Of a stretch of 64,000 nt of DNA, positions 23,242-45,900 are shown one piece after another. How positions within the stretch are numbered: the stretch's first letter is position 1; each line of letters opens with the position of its first letter. The position numbers and the translations under genes are program-made. This stretch comes from Girardinichthys multiradiatus (taxonomy: Eukaryota; Chordata; Actinopteri; Cyprinodontiformes; Goodeidae). The notes beneath the pieces were generated by a model. That model was not told the DNA's origin and searched no databases. It saw nothing but the letters and a program-made list of their open reading frames with translations. The DNA lies in NCBI RefSeq assembly GCF_021462225.1, contig NC_061813.1, positions 17,384,442-17,448,441 of the forward strand. The letters run 5' to 3'.

Positions 23242-26200
23242 ATGTCTGTGGACTGGATAGGATGCGGATATGCCACTCTTGTGGCATCCGGAGGAGTCAT
23301 TGGTTATGTGAAAGCAGGTGAGAAATGTTTCGTCTTCAAATGGGAATTAATGCTCCAAGAAAAATGTTTTAAAATAATTCCTGCAACATTAAATATAAAA
23401 CAAATGAGGGATGACTGAAAGGTTTTGCTCGGTGCTGTTAAACACCTCACTATTCATCTGGCGAACCAAATGAATAGTCTGTAAATTGGGAGTGGTTATA
23501 AATATTCCAGATAAAGTGCCACCAGTATGCATTTACACCCCTCACCCAATTTGCTCCATTACTGACTTTTCTAAAACTAATTTGAGTACTTGACTAGTAA
23601 GTGTACAAAATGGCCTTTAATATATATTGAAAACCTATTATCAGACATTTTTGTAGCTCTATAGACTATAGAAATATAAACATTTAATACTAGTATATGC
23701 AAGTATTCACAACCATGGCTTGATGTTTTGTTGAAGCAACTTTGGCAGCAATGACTGCTTCAGATCTTCTTGTCGTACTTGTTTTTGGTATCGTTTTCCA
23801 TTCTTGTCTGCAGAGCTTCTCAAGCTCAGTCAGGTGTGATGGGCAGCCATTTTCAGATCTGTCCTTCTTGGCCACCTACTGACCCTAAAGCCGATCCTGT
23901 GCTATGTTGGCTGTGTGTTTTGGAGTCATTGTCATGATGAAAGAAATGTCTGTTTAGTCTGAGATCTAAAGCACTTTGGAGTAGCTTTTCTTAAAGAATC
24001 TCCTCATCCTTTTCCTCTGTGTAGACTAGTCTCCCAGTTCCTACTACTTTGACACACCACAGCATGATGCCACCACCACCACACTTCACACTAGGGATTC
24101 TGTAAGCTAGGTGACTAGCAGTGTCCGCTCTGGAGAAGATTGGAGTTCAGCCTAAACAGTTCTGTTTAGTTTCATCAGGCCAGAGAATTTTGTTTCCCCT
24201 GGATCTCGAATGTCCTTTTTGGCAAAATTCAACTAGACTGCAGGGTTGTTTTTTGTGAGGAGTGGGGTCCACATTTAGGCAGGTTCCTTGTAATTCCAAA
24301 AGGATGCAGTTTTCAAATAATAGAGACCACGTTGCTTTTCAGTACATTCAGTGCTGCTGAAGTTTTGTGTCCTTCCCCAGGTTTGTGCTTTGAAACAATC
24401 CAGTCTTGGATATCTACAGACATTACTTCTGACTTAATTGCTTGTAATCTGCTCTGATATAAGCTGTCAACTGGGAGACCTCATTTATTTCAAGCTGTTC
24501 CACTGTTGTTTCAATCAACTCCATTTAGCACAGGTGGACTCCAGTCAAGTTACAGAAACGGCTCTAGCAGAATCTGTGCAAATCAGATGCTCCAGAGCAC
24601 AATTTTAAATGTGGGGTGAATACTTATGTAGTTCTTATATTCAAATACGTAAACTTCTCCATTAATTTACACAAAAAACGTCTCAAAATATGTTTTCACT
24701 TTGTCATCATGGTCCTTTTTCTGTGTAGATTAAAAAAAAAAAAAAAAAAAAAAATTAAATGTGGTTTTATTTTTGAGCTTCTATTTTTTTTCAGCTCAGT
24801 TATATATTTTCAGTACTGTAACATACTGGGTAACTGGATTAGTTTGATGTTTTTAAGGTTCCAATATTTCAAAAGGGACATTGATCTTGGCATTAAGTAA
24901 TAAAAATAACCAAAACACTTCTATTCCAGCAACACTTTGTATTTGTTCTTATTGTGACGTGTAAGTCACATAGGACTGACTATTCAACAGGCTCATGTAA
25001 TGTGGATATATTTTATGTGTTTTTAAGTTAAAGTTGTAAAACTGTACATTTAGTGGCAAAAACAGTTTTTAAAAATCAACTGGTTACTTGTTACTGACCT
25101 TCATTTAAAAAAAGATGATCAGTCATGAATGTCATGACGTTATAAACTCATAGAATGAGACGCGACTGTAGCTACACCGTCCGTTAAAGCTGAATGAGGA
25201 GTTCGTTTCATGTCTGTTACATTAGTTTTCTTATAGGCAGATGGTGGCTGTTTGTATTTATTTAAATGTCCTTCAAAAACCGCTTATTCACAAAACTCAA
25301 TTTCACCACAATTTGAATTAGATTTGCACAATTGACTATTCATTTGTTATATTATAATTTTGTTAAGAGATTTTTCTATTTGTCCTAAATGTGTTTTTGA
25401 TTGAGTGGTATTGAATTTTAGATACAGTGTATTACAAAGTGAAGTTGAAAATATTTGCTTATATAATACATTTTAAATTATGCATTAATAAATCCCCTAA
25501 AAATATGAGAAACTTGCCTTCCCTTTAAGACAGTTGTGCATCTCTCCTTACAAGAAAAACAAACTTTTTAATCTGTATTTTCTCTCCTCTGAACATAACG
25601 GAATTAGTCTGTGAAAATGATCAATTTTACCTTTCCCCAATTAAAAAGATCAAGATTACATTTCCAGCTTTGCCTTTTAAAAATAAACATGTCTCCTTTT
25701 ATAAAAACTGAGGTTCTCTTCATGCTGTTGATGCTCTTCAGTCCTTCGCGCCAAATGTTCACTTCCTCAATGTTCTTCTCTCTCATACACAGGCAGTGTC
25801 CCCTCATTGGCTGCTGGTCTGCTCTTTGGGGGGCTCGCAGGTTTTGGAGCATACCAGGTCTCCAATGACCCTAATAATGTTTGGGTGTCTTTAGGTATGT
25901 AAACTATATGTTGACGCACACAGGTGCCAAACATTGGATTAGGAACATCTCAGAAATATCCTAACAAGGTTAACTATAATGTTCAACATTGCAGCTACAT
26001 CAGGAGCTCTGTCCGCCATCATGGGGAAGAGGTTCTACGGGTCGAGGAAGTTCATGCCAGCTGGTTTGATAGCAGGAGCAAGGTTTGTTCTTGATTAGAT
26101 CTCTTTTAGCTCACCAAACTCCAGCAAGGATATTAGTAAGGCATGCAAAAAAGTGGATTTGATGGTGGTATTTTGGTGGATATTCATGATGTATATCCAG

Positions 26201-26348
26201 GTGATCAATGTTCCTTGTTATTTTACTGCTAACTTGAAGTCTGCCGTTTTTGTTTGAAGGGAGTTTAATGTGATCCTCTCGTTTCAGTCTGCTGATGGTG
26301 GGGAAGCTTAGTCTGACGTTTCTTCAGAAACCTACAGGGTCCTCATGA
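23242..26348 (+). CDS. tmem14c: Transmembrane protein 14C (spliced, 4 coding exons)
   Basis: Small mitochondrial inner-membrane protein; in mammals TMEM14C is needed for porphyrin transport during haem synthesis in red-cell precursors. Coding exons: 23242-23317, 25793-25894, 25995-26082 and 26288-26348, all with GT/AG ends and matching phase; 327 nt, 108 aa. The translation begins [18 protein letters not shown], then [20 protein letters not shown], and ends FLQKPTGSS. Four hydrophobic stretches with small-residue packing motifs ([23 protein letters not shown]) are typical of the TMEM14 family. The residues [15 protein letters not shown] and DPNNVWV fit TMEM14C better than TMEM14A. A noncoding first exon is expected at about 22630-22790. 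The gene converges on mak. Confidence 0.93.
23694..24820 (-). mobile_element. Decayed Tc1/mariner-type element in tmem14c intron 1
   Basis: The minus strand near the left end reads a transposase C-terminus remnant ([13 protein letters not shown]...[11 protein letters not shown]), a Tc1-type ending. The rest matches the antisense of transposase in a widespread fish element (cacagcatgatgccaccacc, tcatcaggccagagaat) with many stops and indels. The right end 'gtgaatacttatgtagttct' resembles the terminal repeat. A 22-base poly-A run interrupts it at about 24731-24752. Confidence 0.7.
24821..25792 (+). other. tmem14c: Remainder of tmem14c intron 1
   Basis: AT-rich intron without recognisable coding or repeat content. 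It ends in a good pyrimidine tract and the AG acceptor at 25791-25792. Confidence 0.5.
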
Positions 26349-27022
26349 GGTGAAAGCTCTTCAAGAACAATCTTCAGCTCCGGCTTGGTCATGTTTGGAG
26401 CAGCCCTCTGGAATTTGATTTTCACTGTTACTTTTGTCAAAAGTACAAAAAGAAAAAAATCAATTTGATGATAAAAAGTATAATTTGTATAGAAATGCTT
26501 GTCTTTTTTCCTAAATACATTTTGAACTTCTATATGTTTATTAGTATAAAATATTTACAAAATGTTTATTTTTTCATTGCATGATACAAAGAGTCCAGGA
26601 GTTGCTTTACAATATCAACATTATCATTCTTAACTGTTACCTAAAATCCAAAGAATGAAACTGGGAAGTTCGCTTCACAGATTTCTGAAACGATTATTTA
26701 CAACAAAATAAAAAGTTTAAAAAAGGTACTCTCTCGCCCCATTCAAACCCTACTTAGAATCCGTAACCATTAACAGTTGGACTGGCTCCCACTAGATCCC
26801 AGAAGAATACTTTGATATTGTCTAGCAGACAGTAGCAGTCTTGGCAAACACGTACAACCATAGGAAAAAGACGTCACTTAAAAAGCTGGTCGGTTTACCA
26901 CATCTTGGGGTAAAAATATACATCCTTTTGTTGAAAGAGATGCTCAGGATCTACATTTGCTATCAAAGATGCGGACGCAAAACCAAGTACAGCGAAGAGT
27001 TTTTGTGCCCTGCTTCCTTGCA
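26349..27022. other. Convergent 3' ends of tmem14c (+) and mak (-)
   Basis: The stop codons are only 674 bp apart, so the two 3' UTRs probably meet or overlap. A plus-strand AATAAA occurs at about 26706, and a minus-strand AATAAA (plus TTTATT) at about 26565. If both are used the transcripts overlap tail to tail. Confidence 0.5.
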
Positions 27023-38067
<11,045 letters not shown>

Positions 38068-40190
38068 CTGAAAAGCATCAAAGAGAAATTGATCAGATAG
38101 TCGTCAGTTCCAAATGTATTAACATTCACGCAGTCAGCTTCTCAGAAATCTGAATTGTAAGAGAGGTAGGACAAAGATGATGCTCCGATCACTTCCTGTT
38201 TTTTTGCCTGAATGAGGAGGATCAGGTGTGTGCAGCACTTTAGTCTTGTAGGAAGCTGTGACACAAACACCCCAGGGTGATGACACAAGCTGCCCTGGAC
38301 GGATTAATCCACAGGAGATATAAATAGGTTGTTACATCACCAACTTGCTTACCGGTATCCACAGCGTTTCTCAAGCTCCCTGCCTGGCAATAGGATTTGA
38401 AATGACGCCACAGGGCATTCTGATCAAACCGTTAGGCTGTTCAGGTAAATCACTCCCCCTGAGGGTTCCTTCAAAATTACAGGGACAACAACTACAGAGT
38501 CCTTACATCATATGTCCTGTAGTTTGCAGCACAATGCTAGAAATTGATGTTACTTTAGTGTATCTGTGAATGTAAACATGTTTTTTTTAAAACAAAAGTT
38601 ACCAATAACACTCTAAATATGAAAATATTACAACCTAAGTAGCAGAAATGGGCTACTCTGAGAATCCCATAGTTTGAGAACCTTCAGCATTTTCAAGTTT
38701 ACAGCGTCGGTCCAAAAAATGTAAACAAAAGGTGTTACATGATCTAGTTGCTCTACCTAAAACTGAAGTAGATAGCTGCTGAAAATACATATTGATTCTT
38801 ACAGTTATAATTACGTTATCTATACCATTTATGTATTATTTTGATTTTGATTCATAGAGTTCATAGCAAGAGCAAAAACAGAATAAATGCTAAACTCAGT
38901 GGTGGTTTTCAAGTGCAGATTGGGAAGAATATTTGCCTTCTGCTTTTTATTATGTCACGCAGGAAACATAATCAGTGGTAAAGCTGAACATTTTTAAACT
39001 AAATTATCTTGTATTAGAGATATTTGATCAAAATGTGATTTACCAGATATAAATCAACCAAAAATTAAACGTTTATCTTGGCTAAAATAATCAGGCATGC
39101 TGCGGGATAAGCCTGCCACATTTAGATTTTTTTCAGAAACTTTGTCAAGCTTTCTCTAAGGAAAGACAGTGACAGCATTTGGATGTTATGGGACAATAAA
39201 TATTGCATGCATGCAAAAAGCCCTGAGCTATTTATGATCAGTTTTCCAAGGCAATAAAGAAAACGGTCATAGTTTCATTATTTTATAAAAATACACATAT
39301 ACATTTAATTGTTGACCATATAACAAAGTAATTTGAAGGTAAATGATTGTCAAAAAAGTGCATTTTTGTTTATTGTGGGTTTGTTTTGGGGGGAGAAACA
39401 GTGTGTAATCTACACTGTGGGAGTTTCTGGTGGTATGGATTTGATTTGTATTTGTGAGCTATTCTCACAATACTTCAGTCAAATAGGAGTAAATAGAAGG
39501 AAAAGCAGTGACGTGAAAGCAAAGAGAAGCTCAACGATATATATTAACATCACTAAAATTAAGAATAAGGTATATCTAAAATTGGCCTAATTTTAAAACT
39601 CCTGTCAATATTATACAGTGACTCATCTGTAAAACAAAACACAACTTTTCCACCCCAGTAATGAAATGCATCTTTCTTCTAAGTTATAGAGCTACTTTCT
39701 TAAAAAAACAAATACCAGCTCTATAGCCAAGTCACACTGAGACAACGAGCAGCTAAAGGAGAATAAAGACCAGAGGTCTGCTGGCCTGCAATCTGCTGGG
39801 GAGGGATTTAAAAGGAATTAAGATGTACCAAGGTCACATGACATTAGGAAGCTAATCAAGGTCAATTACACTCAGACACTAACCTGCAAGCATAAGGGAA
39901 AAGTGCATCTGATCAAAACCACTTCATGTGATAATATATAACCATCTAACATAAACAAGACTATTTTCATACCATAACATTGTTTATCAGAACTTATTCA
40001 GCAGTTATACAAATAAACTGGTCTTATTTAGACAGTTTTGTTAGGCAACAATACATAAATAATGGGAAGCGCTGTTTAATACCACTGTGTGTCTAAATTA
40101 GGTCCTGGTACGTCAGCTTTTAACAGTTCACTTTCTCCCATTCATATCAGTTTGTCTGCCTCTAGTTTCTCCTCTGTGTTTTAAACTCAC
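38068..40190 (-). other. mak: Probable mak first intron
   Basis: About 2.1 kb between the candidate noncoding exon donor and the leader acceptor. It is AT-rich. No exon or repeat of a known family recognised. Confidence 0.4.
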
Positions 40191-40340
40191 CAGTTAGGGC
40201 TGTCGGCTCCTTTCCTCGGCCGTTGTCTGGCCCCGCTGATAGCTCCTGATAAACTGGACGGAGTATCTGTAGCACAGTTCTCACGATAAACTGCGTGCGT
40301 GTGAGCGCGACCTCTCTCCATGGAAACTTACACACAAACG
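40191..40340 (-). promoter_or_regulatory. mak: Probable mak noncoding first exon and promoter with a partial X-box
   Basis: The minus strand has a consensus donor (ACTG then GTGAGT) at 40191/40190, preceded by GC-rich DNA in an otherwise AT-rich area. At 40314-40327 the minus strand reads GTTTCCATGGAGAG: a perfect left RFX half-site (GTTTCC), the AT spacer and a weak right half. RFX X-boxes drive many cilium genes, and MAK is one. The transcript start is not visible directly. Confidence 0.45.
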
Positions 40341-40444
40341 CGACCCGATTGTTTCACCACTACGTGACAAGAGGCGCATGCGGCCGCACTGTTTTGTGGG
40401 GAATGTTGTCCTTCTTGGAAGGACTTTTGAACTTACCGCTTGTT

Positions 40445-40800
40445 AAACGTCAGTCAGTCATTTTCTACCGCTTATTCCATAGTGGGTCGCGGGGGAGCTG
40501 GTGCCTCTCTCCAGCAGTCTATGGGCAAGAGGCGGGGTACATTCTGGACAGGTCACCAGTCCATCGCAGGGCAACACACAAACAACCATGCACACACTCA
40601 TTCATACACCTAAGGGCAATTTAGAGTGACCAATTAACCTAACAGGCATGTCTTTGGACTGTGGGAGGAAGCCGGAGTACCCGGTGAGAACCCACGCATG
40701 CACGGGGAGAACATGCAAACTTCAAGCAGAAAGACCCCCGGCCGGGAATCGAACCCAGGACCTCCTTGTTGCTGCAAGGCAACAGTGCTACCAACTGCAC
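40445..40800. repeat. Fish-type interspersed repeat
   Basis: Contains 'ggtcaccagtccatcgcagg', 'gtctttggactgtgggagga' and 'cggggagaacatgcaaactt', and ends in 'ggccgggaatcgaacccagg', a very common dispersed fish sequence. It lies between the mak promoter and plcxd2. The open frames through it have no protein meaning. Confidence 0.75.
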
Positions 40801-42840
40801 AAACGTGTAAAAGAGAAATTAGTAATTACGTTTATATTTAATGTGTATTTTTTTAAATCTGACGTAGATTTATATTTCAGCCAATACGTTAAAAGTTAAA
40901 ATCATTAACAAGATTTAGCCCTATTTTTTTTTTTTAATTGGCGTACTTTCTTTGCCGAAAACAGTTGAATAAACCAAGACGTGACAGCTTGGACACGTAT
41001 TGAATCGTTTCCCTTGTTTTCCAGAGCACTAAATACACTAATGCTCTGGATTAGGAAAAATGGACAGAGTAAGAGGTCTTCTTTTCATCGACTGTCTAAA
41101 CAGAGCAGCAGTAAAGATATTGTACCAATAGATGGCGCTACATAATCTCTTTTAGGCTTCCAGGTGAACTACCAACACTGCGAGATCTTTAATCAATTGG
41201 CCTTTTTAATACATTTTAAACCATATATATCAAACTTTCTTGGCCTATTTAACAAGGAATGTTCTAGCTTTTAATTACTTTATTTATCATTTTATTGACC
41301 GTAGGGCTGGTGTTCTACAATTTGTGACCTAAAAGAAGGAAATTGGCTTGTAAAATGTATGATTTTGTACGGCATTTGTATTGAATTTATTTTCCTCAAA
41401 TAAATTCCAGTGCAGCCCTTTCCCACCAGAGGGCACCTTATTAGAGAACAAAGATCACATGTGTAACTTAATCTCAGTGGTTAGTAATCATTGAACACAC
41501 AGCATCATGAAGACCAATAAAGACAGCAGACAGTTGTGGAATTGGTTAAAGTAGGTTTAAACTATGACACAATATCCTAAGCTACAAACACTTATCAGAG
41601 CACCAATTCATTTAAAACCTGGAAACTGGAATAGTATGGTAGATCCTACGAAGATCCAACATAAATGGACATGCTGGACAAGAAGAACTTTTTTCAACGC
41701 AGCCACCATGGCTCCAGTCCTCAAGGCTACCTGCAACTTTTCGATGCACCTTTTCTCTAGTAAACCTGGATCAAATGAAGGACTCTTTACCAGACCACTG
41801 CAGAGCTGAATTTCATACTGATGAGAGAATTCAGCCATTTAAATCAGGTCTGTTAGAGCAGGGAGTATGTACATTTATTGGTTAGGAGGTTAAAAAAAAA
41901 AAAAAAAATTACAGTTATTTTAGCGTTTTATTTGGAAAAATGCATTTTAGAAAATGGGGCCCGTGGGTACTTTTTTACGATTTTGGCCCGCTTGGCGTAA
42001 TGTCTGGTTACCTCTGGTTTAAATGAAATTATATTCTTGTTTTAGAATTACCCAGTCAAAGTAAAGGTTTAAATCCAATCATGATTCTCCAGAAAAATGA
42101 ATTTCCTCAAAGAATTTACTCTTTCAACAATACAAATACATGGCACATTTTAAGATTTTATATATTTTTTTAACAACTTTCAAAACAATGTATAATTTTC
42201 CTGCACAATCATGAACTCCCTGCTATTGCTCCATCACATAAAACCCCAATAGATCAAGAAGGATGGTCACATTTGCAAGGCGTTTTATCTAAAGTGAGTT
42301 TGCTTGATTTTGCAGAAACGTCTGGCTTGTAGCTTTAAGATATTTGATGATGAAGAGAAGACAATCATGAAAGGTTAGTTGTGTCATTCTACATCAACTC
42401 TGTGGCCGCCCTAATCTGATCCATATTATCAGATTAGTACTTTATGCGCGGTCATCTAAACGATCTACACATCAGCATTTGCTGGACGACATGAAAATCT
42501 GAAACAATTTTCTCACCTCCTGCTGTTTTTTTGCGTGTCTGTGCTTCTCATGTATGATTCTAGCAAACACACACAACAGATTAAGCTCAGAATTACCAGG
42601 ATGGGCGGGGAAGAGGCTGTAACAAGTGGAAATTCACTTAAGAGGATTATTGTGGTTGTTAGTTCCCTCCCGATCTTCTCAAGGATGCCAGGCAATGCCG
42701 GCCGGAATGGAATCACAAGCAAACTAATGGTTTTCTTTATGAGTTTTTTAGATACTAAAGTGAAAGAAACGAGTGGCAACATTCCAGGATGATCTGCTGT
42801 GGCTATTACCTGTTCGGAGCGCAAGGTGATCCGTTCGCAG
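40801..42840. other. Intergenic DNA between mak and plcxd2
   Basis: No coding exon recognised. Holds one full and one near CTCF-like motif, a poly-A at about 41892-41908, and possibly the promoter of plcxd2. A candidate acceptor (CCGTTCGCAG) ends at 42840, implying an unseen upstream plcxd2 exon. Confidence 0.45.
41423..41434 (+). promoter_or_regulatory. CTCF-like core motif
   Basis: CCACCAGAGGGC, a full match to the core consensus on the plus strand. A weaker relative (CCAATAGATGGC, one mismatch) lies at about 41128-41144. Confidence 0.4.
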
Positions 42841-42904
42841 GCATGCTTCTGTACCAGAGAGCCGTTTCCTGACCGGTTCCTTGGCTGGCATCCTGCTGAG
42901 GGAC

Positions 42905-45900
42905 ATGAGGACCAGACCTGCTGGAATCGGAAAAGTTAATGCTGACTGGATGGGTTCGCTTCCCTCCAAACTCAGTGCCATGCCTCTGAAGTACCTCGCC
43001 GTACCAGGTGAGCAGAAAGATTGTGAGATAAAGCAGTGCAATGTGAAGAGATGGAACATTAGGCAATAGAGTTGAGCATATATAGGGTGAACGATGAGAC
43101 GAACAGTCAAGCTGTTGGTCCTTTCAGGGTTTTGTAATGATGGTCCAGAATTGCCAAAACCTCCAAGTCAAGCATTTGTTCAGAGTTGTATTGTTTTTAT
43201 CCTGTTTACACACAAGTGTAGCTTTTCTCGCTTCATCTTTGGTGATTTAGTATCAACAAGTGTCACACCTTGTTCCAGGTTCTCATGACTCCTTCACCTT
43301 CTGGGTGGATGTGCATGCCCCAGTGGGCCCTGATCAGAAGGCTTATGTAAAGTACCTGGCCACTATGTTCAGTGTGTTAGCCAAGAAAGTCATGGTGAAG
43401 TGGTCAATGACACAGGTACTACTCTCAAAATGCAGAAATCATCCAGTCAACATTCATGTAACAATCTGAAGGTCTGTGCATATGACTTACATCTGCGTAT
43501 GAATTCACAGCTGCTTGTATCATATAATGTGATCTTCATTCGCAGAACCTGACATTTCGGGAGCAATTAGATGCAGGAATCCGTTATTTTGATCTCAGGG
43601 TATCTTCTAAACCTAGTGAACCAGGAAGTGAGATCTATTTCATCCATGGTCTCTTTGGACACAAGGTGAGTAAAGAAATGTGCCGACACTACCTTGTCAT
43701 AATTGTTACTCTAATGCTTGTCTCCTTAGTCAAATGCATTACCAATTTCTACTTGATTTGTTTTTTCGGAATATGTTTTTGATATATTATATTTTGAAAT
43801 ATATTTTTGAAATATATTTCAGACTACAGTCCTAAAAATTATGGCTAAATGTTGCACTATTTTTCAGTTTGTTGCAACACTTTTGGCAACAGTAACTGTT
43901 TTCTTCCAGTGACCCGGATCAAAGGGTGAACTTAGCCGTCCGTACACAGCTCTTGTCTGAAATGGGTCATTGCAACTGTTCCCAATTCAAATCTGTAATA
44001 ATATTTTATTCATTTATACTGAAGCACATCGTGAATTTTACTCTCACCCACTACGTTTAGTAGGTGAACCAGCTTGTTTACACAAATTGTAAATGCATTA
44101 ATTATATGTCAGGAAATTCATCGAGCATCAGAATGAGGAAGAAAGGGGATTTAAATGGCTATGAGCGTACTGTTGTCGTTAGTGCCAATAAGGCTGCACT
44201 GAGGATTTCAGAACCTGATGATCTACAGGGATTTTCACAGATAATCATCTCTCCAGTCCAAAGAGAATGGTTTAAAAAAGAGAAAATATTCAGTGAGCAG
44301 CAATTAAGAGGACAAAAATGTATTGTTGATCTCAGAGGTAATATGAGAATGAACAGACCAGGCTGAGATGACAGACAGGCAACAGAAGCCAGGGTAGGCT
44401 GTAAACTATCTCTAAATTGGACCTTGACTCACTATCTACTGCATCTGAAGACCACCTAGAAGATTAGAAAATATGAGTTTGGATGTCAGCTGCAACATTC
44501 TGTTGGATGCAAAGTAAATGTAAACAACATGAAACCATCCTGCCTTGTACCAACCGTTCACTATGGTTCTGGTGGTGCAATGGTGTAGGGGATATTTTCT
44601 TGTTAGACTTTAGGCCTCTAAGTGGGCAAAGTTTAAACAACACAGCTTGCCTTAATATAGTTGCTGACCAGTCCAAGTATTTTTAACCACCATCTACCAG
44701 TATTTTGATGGTTACTTCCACCAGGATATTGTACCAAGTCCCAAAGCTCAAACCATCTCAAACTGGTCTCTTTAAAACAATGACCTCCCTGTTTCTGAGT
44801 GATCTCTCCAATCATTGGATCTCAATCCATCAGAGGCACCTTCGGGCTTTGGTAGAACTGGATATTAACTGGATATTAATAGATCATGGATGTGCAGTCA
44901 TCAGATCTGGAGCAACTGCATGATGCTACTATGTCCAATGTGGACCAAAATCTCTGAGGAATATGTCTGATCATTTTTTGAATCTGTAATTAAGCCAAAT
45001 AGGGGGTCCAACTTAGTAATAGAAAGGTGTATCTAATAAAGTGGCCAGGGAATGAATATGATATTTTAGCCCTAATCATCACAGACAGTGGGGAGGGCTA
45101 AACTCTGCTTTAGATGTCAACATGACTGACCAAAAGACTGACCTGTTCAGGTTAAGCAATCAAGATGTCAACAAGTGTAAATAAATACAAAAAAAGACCT
45201 TTTTAATATATTACATTAAACATTTCCTAAAATAATTTATTGCAGAATTGTTTAGTGAGGTATTTATAAAGTTAAAACATTTAAATTATTATGGATACAT
45301 TTATCATTTTTCTATAAAGTCATGTTTGAATTTTGACATGTACAAAAAGTTTGGTACAGATTCACTTCTTTATTTAAATGTTTAAAACTGACCAAACAAA
45401 TATTTTTTCCATTAGTAACAGACCTTTTGTTTTATGCATCAACTAATCATCAACTTGTCTACCTGTCTGTAAAGGTGAGGGATGGCCTGTTAGAAATTAA
45501 CTCCTTCTTAGGCAGACACAAGAAAGAGGTAAGAATCACACTCATCAGTATTTTTACAAGTTTTATAACACAGATAGATTTTTAGATGACTAACTGATTC
45601 CATTTTGGGTTAAGGTTGTGTTTTTGGACTTCAACCATTACTATGCAATGGATGCAGAGCACCACGTGTACCTCATCCATATGCTCCAGCAAGTGTTTGG
45701 CAGTAAGCTGTGCAGCAACTGTGCAGTGGAGAACATCACCCTGAACTTCCTGTGGGAAAAGAAATACCAGGTGGGATCACAATGTTGTCGTGGAACATTT
45801 CACCAGGAATATTTTTTATCCCCTCAAAAAGCACTGCAACATGTTTATTCCTTTTTTGAAAATATATATTGCAACGTGCGTTTACTGCACGTAAAACAAA

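Noticed and set aside
23242..26348. TMEM14A as the identity of the small membrane protein
   Set aside because: The segments [19 protein letters not shown] and [16 protein letters not shown] match TMEM14C better, and synteny agrees.
40648..40899. Plus-strand frame through the dispersed repeat
   Set aside because: The frame is produced by a common fish repeat consensus and does not encode a known protein.
42513..43110. Minus-strand frames opposite plcxd2 exon 1
   Set aside because: No resemblance to a known family; the plus strand reads the conserved PLCXD N-terminus into a proper donor.
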